From: DASUFP01 sp036274495
GTDB lineage: Bacteria > Bacteroidota > Bacteroidia > AKYH767-A > OLB10
DNA length: 8,023 nucleotides
Assembly: GCA_036274495.1 (NCBI GenBank)
Contig: DASUFP010000009.1
Span: forward strand, 1 to 8,023
Reading direction: 5' to 3'
Shown piece after piece: positions 1 to 5,419 of this stretch (position 1 is the stretch's first letter; the number at the start of each line of letters is the position of its first letter). A program made the position numbers and the translations under genes. The notes under the pieces are model-generated. The model was not told the origin of the DNA. It did not search any database and saw only the letters and a program-made list of their open reading frames with translations.

Positions 1-414
1 ATGGAAGACGCTTCAGCCCTTCTGGGCCGATACTACAGCCTTACCGGGACTATTGTTAAAGGGACTCGGATGGGACGTAAACTGGGTTTCCCTACAGCCA
101 ATCTCTCGGTTGCTAATGCCGATAAACTGATCCCCGGGACCGGTGTATATGTTGCATGGGTGCAAATTGGAAACGAAAAACACAAAGGGCTGGTGAGTAT
201 TGGTAACCGGCCTACCTTTGAAGAAAACGGATTGCTGAGTGTAGAGGCGTATATCATAGATTTTAATGCTGATATTTATGGTGAAGAAATACAGCTTGAA
301 TTTGTCAGGAGGCTTCGCGGAGATATGAAGTTTGATTCGGCTGACGAATTGATTTCCAGAATGAAAACGGACCTTTCTGATGCTGTTAATTACTTTGAGC
401 ACAATAAATATTGA
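1..414 (+). CDS. ribF: RibF C-terminal part: riboflavin kinase domain (partial, 5' end outside window)
   Basis: This is the C-terminal riboflavin kinase module of the bifunctional riboflavin kinase/FAD synthetase, which phosphorylates riboflavin to FMN; the FAD-synthetase (adenylyltransferase) half that normally precedes it lies outside the window. The reading frame is open at base 1, so the ATG there is most likely an internal Met rather than the true start. Visible family features, numbered from base 1: the segment ALLGRYYSLTG that opens the domain (6-16), the nucleotide/Mg-binding stretch GRKLGFPTAN (25-34), SIGNRPTF (66-73), the presumed catalytic Glu in SVEAYIIDF (E82), and the closing pattern YGEEIQLEFVRRLRGDMKF (93-111). 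The domain ends normally at a TGA (412-414). Complete RibF proteins are about 310 residues, so roughly 170 are missing. The next gene follows on the same strand with almost no gap. Confidence 0.93.
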   Translation: MEDASALLGRYYSLTGTIVKGTRMGRKLGFPTANLSVANADKLIPGTGVYVAWVQIGNEKHKGLVSIGNRPTFEENGLLSVEAYIIDFNADIYGEEIQLEFVRRLRGDMKFDSADELISRMKTDLSDAVNYFEHNKY

Positions 415-433
415 ATGAAACGTTTTTCATCCG

Positions 434-1150
434 GTGAAGAGCGTATTTTACAGGACTGCAAAACCTTATATTGAACGACAGTTAAAAAACCCTATACACC
501 TGAGGAATACAACCCATATATTCAAGATACGTTTGCCGATTCACCACTTTTTGTTGAGTGGTGTGGTGGTAATTCTGCTTTTCGGCGGTATCGCCATTGG
601 TCAGGAATCTGATCTTCCGGTTTACACTCGTCCGGATGCAAAAGTGTATAAAAGTCTCTCTGCTGCATTGGCAAATCCTGATTCAGTAATTATTTTGGAA
701 CTGAAGGGTAAGAAACTTTCTGAAATTCCCGAAGGCGTTTTTAAACTCCACAATCTTGAAGTTCTTGATTTAGGCCGTAACCGTATCAAAAAAATAAATC
801 CCGAAATTGCCAATATGATCCATCTGAAAGAACTGGATCTGTCCTCCAACAAACTTGACGAATTCCCTGAAGGTATTACTGCATTAAAAGGATTACAAAA
901 GTTGGCGCTTAACAGAAATGAAATTGTTATTATTCCATCATCTATCGGTAAAATGGAATCGTTACAAGTGCTTGAAATGTGGGATAATGAGATTGAGACA
1001 CTGCCCGATGAAATTGCTATGCTAAAAAATCTTCATTTTCTTGAGTTAAGAGGTATACTTTTTTCAGAAGATCAGCAACGCGAATTTCATGAACTGCTTC
1101 CCAATACACAAATCATGATGTCGCCGAGCTGTAACTGCAAAACACAGTAA
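434..1150 (+). CDS. Exported leucine-rich-repeat protein, function unknown
   Basis: A 238-residue protein if read from the GTG at 434. A hydrophobic segment (about residues 39-55, LLSGVVVILLFGGIAIG) followed by QESD looks like a signal peptide, so export to the periplasm or surface is likely. The body is a leucine-rich-repeat domain: key Leu residues fall at 88, 111, 134, 157, 180 and 203, an exact 23-residue period, with the pattern LxxLxLxxNxIxxIP; the first and last repeats are degenerate caps. The tail ends SCNCKTQ. LRR domains bind proteins; no catalytic domain is seen and no partner can be named. The start is uncertain: no in-frame ATG precedes the signal segment, GTG 434 has no Shine-Dalgarno, and a TTG at 533 would give a tighter signal peptide. 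It follows ribF on the same strand and may be cotranscribed with it. The LRR call is firm, the start weak. Confidence 0.82.
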   Translation: MKSVFYRTAKPYIERQLKNPIHLRNTTHIFKIRLPIHHFLLSGVVVILLFGGIAIGQESDLPVYTRPDAKVYKSLSAALANPDSVIILELKGKKLSEIPEGVFKLHNLEVLDLGRNRIKKINPEIANMIHLKELDLSSNKLDEFPEGITALKGLQKLALNRNEIVIIPSSIGKMESLQVLEMWDNEIETLPDEIAMLKNLHFLELRGILFSEDQQREFHELLPNTQIMMSPSCNCKTQ

Positions 1151-1176
1151 GCCGATTTTAGTGTTCTCTTTTTTCT
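1141..1176 (+). terminator. Possible weak terminator in the convergent gap between the LRR gene and the TonB receptor gene
   Basis: A 5-bp inverted repeat, AACAC (1141-1145) and GTGTT (1161-1165) with a 15-base loop, is followed on the + strand by a T-rich run (1166-1176, CTCTTTTTTCT). It overlaps the LRR stop codon and fills the 24-bp gap between the two convergent stops. The stem is short, so this is a tentative factor-independent terminator for the + strand; on the - strand the same repeat is followed by a shorter U tract and could also weakly stop receptor transcription. Confidence 0.35.
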
Positions 1177-3556
1177 AAAATTTTAATGTCAGCTGAACGG
1201 TGTAGTTTCTCCCTGCCTGGGGATAGTAGAAGTTTTCGGTAATAAATGCACCTCCGTAAATATAACTGTAGGTATATCCGTTTGATTCATAGAGCTCGTC
1301 AAACAGATTGTTTATCCAAAAGGCAAGTGAAATACCTTTCATAAATTTTGGCTGAATGTCATAGTTCAGTCTTAAGTTGGAAACAAAATAGGGATCGAGT
1401 TTTCGCAAATCATTCGAAGTGTTGTCGAGGTATTGTTTTCCGACATAATTCCCTGATAGTGTTGCATTGAATGCATCGGTAATCAGATATGTTATTTCGG
1501 AGCCGCCTGTAATATTGGGTGAATAGGCAAGGTTGGTGTTGGAGTAGGGGACATCAATTACATCTCCGTTATCATAATTATATACCGTTTCATTATAGGA
1601 ATCAACAATGTTGCTGCTGAAGGTTGCATGGCCGTTTATTTTAAGTTTCGATACTGGTGCCCAGCCAAAAATGAATTCTGCTCCGGTACGATGACTCTTG
1701 TCAATGTTGATTCTTACCGGATTTCCAACATCATTTAATCTTCCGGTCACAACAAGCTGATCGCGGTATTGCATATTGTATAAATTGACAGTTGCACTGA
1801 AAGTGGTGGCTGAATAATGATAACCTGCTTCAATATCCAGCAGCTCTTCCGCACCCGGCCTTACATTTTCAGGGTTGTCGACGTAATCATCCCTGGATGG
1901 TTCTTTACCTGCAACGGCCGCCGAAGCATACAGGCTGTGGTTGTTGTTGATGGTATAATTGATGCCTGCTTTAGGATTAAAAAACAACAGGTTGTCATTC
2001 ATGGGTGCTTGATTGCCCGAGCTTGTAATGCCTGTAAATGCATAGTGGATAGATCGGATCTGCATATCCCCGTACAGTGAGCATTTATCTCCCACGGTAA
2101 GCGTGGCTTTCAGAAAGGAGTTGAAATCGGTCTTGGTTGCATTGTCGCGGTAGTATTCGTAATCCGGAGTTGCATTTGACGCAAATTGAGCCCAGATAAC
2201 TTTTCCAAAATGATCGCCCTCATACCGGTTCCAGGCGCCGCCAAATATTATTGAAGTTTTAACGGAAGGTTCATAGTTAAGTGACCAGGTTCCTCCGTAG
2301 AAATCATTGTCAAGCCACTTACGGCGTACAAGATTTGTTTCGCTTACTGTGTCGTTACCGGAAATCACATCCTGCAAAAGATAATCCGATAACAGTTGTC
2401 CTTCTTCATATTCTTCGTAATAGCCGCTTCCTTTCGTATAATGCAGTGCTGTGTTAAAGCTGAATTTTGTTGAAATGGAATGCGACCAAAATAACTGATA
2501 ATGATCCTGACCGTAATTATCTACCTGGTTATTGTAGGTATATAAGTTGAGCGTACGGTTGGTATCCAGTGCATATTCCGGAACGCCCAGCCAGGCCTGG
2601 TAGGTAATTTCCCTGCCTGACAGTATGTTGCATTTCACAAGGTCTTTTTTGCTGTAATAACCGCCGGTTATAAAGAAGGAACGCAAATCGGAAGTAGTTC
2701 TGTCGATATAGCCATCCGAAGTAATTCTTGACAGCCTTCCTTCAACATTCCATTTGTTGTCTATCATACCTGTCCCAAAAGATAAGTTGTTTTTAACGGT
2801 ATTAAATGAACCGTAACTGTTGGAAGAAGATGCGAACGGTTTCTTTTCAGGGTTTGACGATAAAATATTTATACTTCCGCCAAAGGCTCCGGCGCCGTTT
2901 GTTGAAGTTCCAACACCTCTTTGTACCTGAATATTATCGGTCGATGAGGCGAGGTCGGGGAGATCAACCCAATAGAGCTGTTGCGATTCCGCATCATTCA
3001 TCGGAATCCCGTTTAGTGTCACGTTAATTCTTGTAGCATCGCTTCCGCGGATACGGACTCCCGTATATCCTATGCCAGTGCCTGCATCTGATGTGGCTAC
3101 TAAAGAGGGAGTGGAGAGCAATAGATACGGAATATCTTTACCGTTGTTTTCTGCTTCAATTTCTTTTTTGTCAAGGTTGGTAAAGGCAAATCCGGTCTTT
3201 TCATTTGCACGAGTAGCACTTATCAGCACTTCGTTCTGTAAAAAGGGCATGGCGTGAAGGATAAATGTTTTGGCCTCATTGCTGTTTAGCACCAGAGTGT
3301 CGATGAGCAATTCATACCCCAATAACCGTATTTGAATTGCAATCGGTTTGCCCGTTGGTAATTTGATCTGAAAGGAGCCTTCATTGGTTGTGATAGCCGT
3401 ATTGAAGGATCCGGAAACTGAAACAACAGCACCCTGCAAGGGAAGTTGTCCGGCGCTGTCTCTTACAATGCCTGTTAATACTGATTGTGCATTAAGCAGT
3501 ACCGGAAAAAAAATAACGAAGAGGAAAGCATTAAATAATTTTTTGTTCATGACCAT
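1175..3556 (-). CDS. TonB-dependent outer-membrane receptor, probable thiamine (TPP-regulated) receptor
   Basis: A 793-residue outer-membrane active-transport receptor. In order: signal peptide (about 1-23, hydrophobic LFNAFLFVIFFPVLLNA before QSV), a carboxypeptidase-regulatory-like beta domain typical of Bacteroidota receptors (about 25-105, VLTGIVRDSAGQLPLQGAVV then a GYE segment), a segment beginning EVLISATR (about 109-116), the plug domain (through about 235, with GIGYTGVRIRGSDATRINVTLNGIPMND and the QVQRGVGTSTNGAGAFGGSINI stretch), and a 22-strand-type beta barrel ending in YTVQLTLKF, whose C-terminal Phe is the usual outer-membrane assembly signal. No SusD partner is adjacent. The leader carries a TPP riboswitch, and the neighbours upstream are a PnuC/PnuT-type transporter and a NadR-like kinase, so thiamine or a derivative is the inferred substrate; the receptor sequence alone does not show it. 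The start may be ATG 3556 or, two codons later, ATG 3550; neither has a Shine-Dalgarno. Confidence 0.93.
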   Translation of the reverse strand: MVMNKKLFNAFLFVIFFPVLLNAQSVLTGIVRDSAGQLPLQGAVVSVSGSFNTAITTNEGSFQIKLPTGKPIAIQIRLLGYELLIDTLVLNSNEAKTFILHAMPFLQNEVLISATRANEKTGFAFTNLDKKEIEAENNGKDIPYLLLSTPSLVATSDAGTGIGYTGVRIRGSDATRINVTLNGIPMNDAESQQLYWVDLPDLASSTDNIQVQRGVGTSTNGAGAFGGSINILSSNPEKKPFASSSNSYGSFNTVKNNLSFGTGMIDNKWNVEGRLSRITSDGYIDRTTSDLRSFFITGGYYSKKDLVKCNILSGREITYQAWLGVPEYALDTNRTLNLYTYNNQVDNYGQDHYQLFWSHSISTKFSFNTALHYTKGSGYYEEYEEGQLLSDYLLQDVISGNDTVSETNLVRRKWLDNDFYGGTWSLNYEPSVKTSIIFGGAWNRYEGDHFGKVIWAQFASNATPDYEYYRDNATKTDFNSFLKATLTVGDKCSLYGDMQIRSIHYAFTGITSSGNQAPMNDNLLFFNPKAGINYTINNNHSLYASAAVAGKEPSRDDYVDNPENVRPGAEELLDIEAGYHYSATTFSATVNLYNMQYRDQLVVTGRLNDVGNPVRINIDKSHRTGAEFIFGWAPVSKLKINGHATFSSNIVDSYNETVYNYDNGDVIDVPYSNTNLAYSPNITGGSEITYLITDAFNATLSGNYVGKQYLDNTSNDLRKLDPYFVSNLRLNYDIQPKFMKGISLAFWINNLFDELYESNGYTYSYIYGGAFITENFYYPQAGRNYTVQLTLKF

Positions 3557-3590
3557 TCGTGGTTTTAAAAAGTTCGGAAGGGGTCATGAA
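3546..3590 (-). promoter_or_regulatory. 9-bp inverted repeat enclosing the receptor start codon (possible translational OFF stem)
   Basis: On the - strand RNA, UUCAUGACC (3590-3582) is perfectly complementary to GGUCAUGAA (3554-3546), with a 27-nt loop. The second arm contains the ATG at 3550 and the last base of the ATG at 3556, so folding would bury the initiation region of the TonB receptor. It lies about 75 nt downstream of the TPP aptamer and is a plausible part of its expression platform. The repeat is seen directly; its function is inferred. Confidence 0.45.
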
Positions 3591-3597
3591 TTTCCCG
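3566..3597 (-). terminator. Possible terminator-like hairpin in the riboswitch leader
   Basis: The - strand RNA shows CGGGAA (3597-3592) and UUCCG (3579-3575), pairing as 5 bp with one bulged G, followed after AAC by UUUUU (3571-3567). It could act as an attenuator just upstream of the start codon. Its loop contains the UUCAUGACC arm of the start-codon stem, so the two folds would compete or couple. The stem is short and bulged, so this is a weak candidate. Confidence 0.25.
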
Positions 3598-3647
3598 CAC
3601 GGCACAGCCCTGAAATAATCGGGTTAGCTTAGCGGGGGTATTGCAAG

Positions 3648-3685
3648 ATGCCGGAAAACGGCCTACCTTTTTCCTACGCCGGCAT
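3648..3685 (-). promoter_or_regulatory. Anti-aptamer pairing: downstream copy complementary to the 3' half of P5
   Basis: AUGCCGG of the aptamer (3685-3679, the 3' half of P5 with adjacent loop bases) is perfectly complementary over 7 bp to CCGGCAU (3654-3648) just past the aptamer. AAAA (3671-3668) and UUUU (3658-3655) can extend the stem after a bulge. Forming this hairpin would destroy P5 and P4, making it a natural ligand-free alternative to the TPP-bound fold. The complementarity is seen; the switching role is inferred. Confidence 0.5.
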
Positions 3686-3750
3686 TACCCGGATCAGGTT
3701 CTTGGGTATAATCTCAGCAATCACGGTTTTATCCATGAAGCACCCCTTAA
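3664..3750 (-). promoter_or_regulatory. TPP riboswitch (THI box) controlling the TonB-dependent receptor
   Basis: On the - strand the conserved THI-box elements occur in order: GGGGUGC (3746-3740), GCUGAGAUUAUACCC (3718-3704), GAACCUGAUC (3701-3692), then GGGUAAUGCCGGCGUAGG (3690-3673). P2 forms from GGGGU with AUACCC, P3 from CAUGG with CCGUG, P4 from CCU of CCUGAUC with AGG of CGUAGG, and P5 from CCGG with CCGG around the GUAAUG loop. The CUGAGA and CUGAUC segments recognise the pyrimidine and the pyrophosphate of TPP in characterised members. P1 is weak here: the sequence flanking GGGGUGC pairs poorly with the AAAAAGG that follows GUAGG. The aptamer ends about 115 nt before the receptor start, leaving room for an expression platform. 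In this family, TPP binding represses thiamine uptake or synthesis genes. Confidence 0.93.
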
Positions 3751-3756
3751 TTGTTG

Positions 3757-3764
3757 TAAAAGTA
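3757..3764 (-). promoter_or_regulatory. Candidate -7 element for the riboswitch-receptor transcript
   Basis: The - strand reads TACTTTTA (3764-3757), seven of eight positions of the Bacteroidota TAnnTTTG -7 element. Transcription would begin around 3751, immediately before the P2 strand of the TPP aptamer. No TTTG -33 element is visible at the expected distance, so support is partial. Confidence 0.3.
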
Positions 3765-3783
3765 ATTATATTTTAAATAGTCT

Positions 3784-3807
3784 GAAGATTTTGGAGGATA
3801 AATCTTC
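3784..3807. repeat. 8-bp perfect inverted repeat upstream of the riboswitch
   Basis: GAAGATTT (3784-3791) and AAATCTTC (3800-3807) form a perfect 8-bp inverted repeat with an 8-base loop. It lies between the end of the kinase gene and the riboswitch, where the -33 region of the receptor promoter would be. It could be an operator or a terminator for the transporter-kinase operon; on the - strand the downstream tract is only AGACUAUUUAAAAU, a poor U-run, so a terminator is not favoured. Confidence 0.4.
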
Positions 3808-3871
3808 TGTCCTGCAGAATTTATATGTCCATAAACAGGAAGCGTAAATTGAGGTAATTCAATTCAGGAAG

Positions 3872-4396
3872 TTACTTTCTTTTGGAAATTATTTTTTGAA
3901 CAGCATCAACCGCAGTTTGTAAACGTTTCTTTGAGTCTCCTTCAATAATTACATAATCAGCCGAAATGGATTGGAGTATTCTTAAGTACCAATCGAAAAA
4001 GAACTGACCTTTTTCAGGATTTTCTCTTAAAGGATCGTATTCCCAGGGAAGATCCGGACGTGTTAACAGGTACAAGTCATATGGATGATTGTAAATTTCG
4101 TCGTTAATCCATCCGGCACAGGAACCGAACACATGTTCGCACCATACTTTGATGTTAATGGGTTCCGTATCGCAAAAAACAAGCGGAGCGTTTTTGCCGG
4201 TCTGCTTTTCACGGTTCAGTTGTTCTTTCAAAATATGCTCGACATCGGTCTGGGTATAGGGTGAGGTAAGATTCGATAAATACTCTCTGGCATATTCAGG
4301 AACCCATGGTTGTCCAAAATGTTCTGAAAGAGCTTTGCATAAGGTTGTTTTGCCGCTCGATTCGGGTCCGATCAGTGCCACTCGTATTGTTTTCAA
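3872..4396 (-). CDS. NadR-type P-loop kinase, candidate thiamine (or nicotinamide riboside) kinase
   Basis: A 174-residue ATP-binding protein resembling the ribosylnicotinamide-kinase domain of NadR, without the nucleotidyltransferase and HTH domains of full-length NadR. Motifs: Walker A GPESSGKTT (10-18), EYARE (34-38), the Walker-B-like FCDTEPI (74-80, D76), and the lid/substrate segment LLTRPDLPWEYDPLRENPEKG (110-130), followed by YVIIEG (148-153). It is cytoplasmic; NadR kinase domains phosphorylate nicotinamide riboside and so trap it after PnuC transport. Here the pairing with a PnuC-family carrier and a TPP-regulated receptor makes thiamine the more likely substrate, by inference. The start is TTG at 4396, overlapping the transporter stop as TTGA; an in-frame stop lies five codons upstream and no ATG or GTG falls between, so TTG is well supported and suggests translational coupling. 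NR kinase remains an alternative. Confidence 0.85.
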   Translation of the reverse strand: MKTIRVALIGPESSGKTTLCKALSEHFGQPWVPEYAREYLSNLTSPYTQTDVEHILKEQLNREKQTGKNAPLVFCDTEPINIKVWCEHVFGSCAGWINDEIYNHPYDLYLLTRPDLPWEYDPLRENPEKGQFFFDWYLRILQSISADYVIIEGDSKKRLQTAVDAVQKIISKRK

Positions 4397-5013
4397 GCTG
4401 ACAGGTTTTTAGTGTATTCCTTTTGCCAATTGTACCATCCCTGAATGGCCAGTAAGAGATAAACCAGATAAAGAGTTGCGTATACAGGGAGGTGAGTGTA
4501 CCAATACATTATCACATAAATAGTGTTGGTAATAATCCACAAAATCCAGTTTTCGCTTTTCTTGCGGGCCACCATCCACTGCGCCGCAAAACTGAGCCCG
4601 GTAGTCAAACCATCTGCATAGGGAACATTTGAATCAGGTTTCCCGGTAAAGTAGTAGCCGAATAACAATCCTACAGCAATTCCGGCAAGGGTATACAACG
4701 CTAAACCATCCCATCCTGAACGGGTAATTTTGATTGTCCGGTCATTTTTTTTGCGGGTCCAGCTCCACCAGCCATAAATAAGCATAAGGGCAAAAAAAAG
4801 CTGAAGTAACGCATTGGCGTAAAATCCCTCCTTTATGAAAAGGAACCAGGATGCTGCCACGCTGACAATACCGATTGGAAAACAAGCAACTTTTGCCTTT
4901 GTAGTCAGGTAAATTCCTGCAATACCAAAGAGGGCCCCTATCCATTCTAAGGTATTCGTTGAAATATACTGTAAAATATTAGAAATATACAATTCTTGTA
5001 ATTGCATTGTCAT
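4393..5013 (-). CDS. pnuC: PnuC-family vitamin transporter, probable thiamine transporter PnuT
   Basis: A 206-residue inner-membrane protein of the PnuC family (SWEET-like fold, about seven membrane helices), which moves unphosphorylated vitamins by facilitated diffusion. Hydrophobic segments are visible at about 23-38, 46-61, 66-84, 105-121, 136-149, 155-171 and 177-194. Family hallmarks include the aromatic YGWWSW (80-85), NWILWIITNTIY (155-166) and the closing GWYNW (192-196), which belong to the substrate-binding region in PnuC. Family members carry nicotinamide riboside (PnuC), riboflavin (PnuX) or thiamine (PnuT). The coupled kinase and the neighbouring TPP-riboswitch receptor favour PnuT, but sequence alone does not exclude nicotinamide riboside. 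Starts at ATG 5013 or ATG 5007 are both possible. Its last codons overlap the kinase start. No THI box is seen upstream. Confidence 0.88.
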   Translation of the reverse strand: MTMQLQELYISNILQYISTNTLEWIGALFGIAGIYLTTKAKVACFPIGIVSVAASWFLFIKEGFYANALLQLFFALMLIYGWWSWTRKKNDRTIKITRSGWDGLALYTLAGIAVGLLFGYYFTGKPDSNVPYADGLTTGLSFAAQWMVARKKSENWILWIITNTIYVIMYWYTHLPVYATLYLVYLLLAIQGWYNWQKEYTKNLSA

Positions 5014-5043
5014 AAAAGTGTCATGAAGCAGGTCAAAGTGTTT

Positions 5044-5059
5044 TTATCCTAATGGATAA
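5044..5059. repeat. 6-bp inverted repeat upstream of the pnuC-family gene
   Basis: TTATCC (5044-5049) and GGATAA (5054-5059) form a perfect inverted repeat around TAAT, 31-46 bases upstream of the transporter start. The position and compactness fit an operator for the transporter-kinase operon, but no known binding motif was recognised. Confidence 0.3.
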
Positions 5060-5200
5060 TTTAATAAATGCCTAAATTTGAGTATGTTAATGTAAAGTTA
5101 AATCCTAATTGTTATTTTAATAGTACCAAAAGATGCATTGAAGTTGAGAACTTTATTCCATTGAATAATACATCTCCTGATAGTTTTAAACCTGTCTGGA

Positions 5201-5419
5201 ACTGTTTCAGGCCTTACTTTTTCCCATTCGGTAATAAAGGTTATGACCTGAATCCAATTTAAAGTAAGTTTCACCCCGAATTCAATAAAATACAAATAGA
5301 ACAAAACACATTGGAAGTTTGATCAGCCGGAGTCGAATAAACTCCGGAAACATGCCCGGGAAACTAAATGACCAAATTTCTAACCTTTCAAAAGTCACAA
5401 ATAGTTAATCTGAAACAGT
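5201..5419. repeat. Widely spaced 10-bp inverted repeat abutting the araC-type start codon
   Basis: ACTGTTTCAG (5201-5210) is the exact reverse complement of CTGAAACAGT (5410-5419), which ends at the base before the regulator's ATG (5420). The arms are 199 bp apart. They could be paired operator half-sites for autoregulation, or arms of a leader RNA stem if transcription starts upstream of 5201. Only the repeat itself is observed. Confidence 0.35.
5327..5347. repeat. 7-bp perfect inverted repeat upstream of the araC-type gene
   Basis: CCGGAGT (5327-5333) and ACTCCGG (5341-5347) flank a 7-base spacer, CGAATAA. The dyad is GC-rich within an A/T-rich region and lies 73-93 bases before the regulator start. 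No T-run follows on either strand, so it looks more like an operator or an RNA hairpin than a terminator. Confidence 0.4.

Larger units (their letters stand above)
3557..3871. other. 315-bp regulatory intergenic region between receptor and kinase genes
   Basis: No gene is supported here. From the receptor side the region holds one arm of the start-codon stem, a weak terminator-like hairpin, the anti-P5 segment, the TPP aptamer, a candidate -7 element, an 8-bp inverted repeat (3784-3807), and a 6-bp A/T-rich inverted repeat (AATTGA 3847-3852, TCAATT 3859-3864) just after the kinase stop. Open frames across it on the + strand are antisense to the riboswitch and look non-coding. Confidence 0.7.
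5014..5419. other. 406-bp divergent intergenic region between transporter and AraC-type regulator
   Basis: No convincing gene is seen: short open frames on both strands (about 5068-5262 +, 5304-5098 -) overlap each other and have no family features. The left half is A/T rich. It holds inverted repeats at 5044-5059 and 5327-5347 and a 10-bp inverted repeat whose arms lie at 5201-5210 and 5410-5419. A match to the -7 consensus TAnnTTTG (TAAATTTG, 5073-5080, +) lacks a -33 partner. No THI box or other riboswitch was recognised on either strand. Confidence 0.6.

Noticed and set aside
13..402. 129-codon open frame antisense to ribF
   Set aside because: It is a shadow of a conserved coding region; its translation shows no family features and the ribF frame explains the sequence.
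3641..3847. 68-codon + strand open frame across the riboswitch region
   Set aside because: It is antisense to a clear TPP aptamer and its promoter region, and has no protein-family features.
3847..3864. AATTGA / TCAATT inverted repeat after the kinase stop as a terminator
   Set aside because: The stem is only six A/T-rich pairs and the - strand RNA continues UUUACGC without a U-run; not listed as a terminator.
5073..5080. TAAATTTG, an exact -7 consensus match on the + strand
   Set aside because: No TTTG lies at the -33 distance and it is about 340 bases from the next + strand gene, so chance in A/T-rich DNA is likely.
5068..5304. Short open frames on both strands (about 64 and 68 codons) in the transporter-regulator gap
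   Set aside because: They overlap one another antisense, have no recognisable domain, signal or membrane segment, and lie in A/T-rich sequence where such frames are common.
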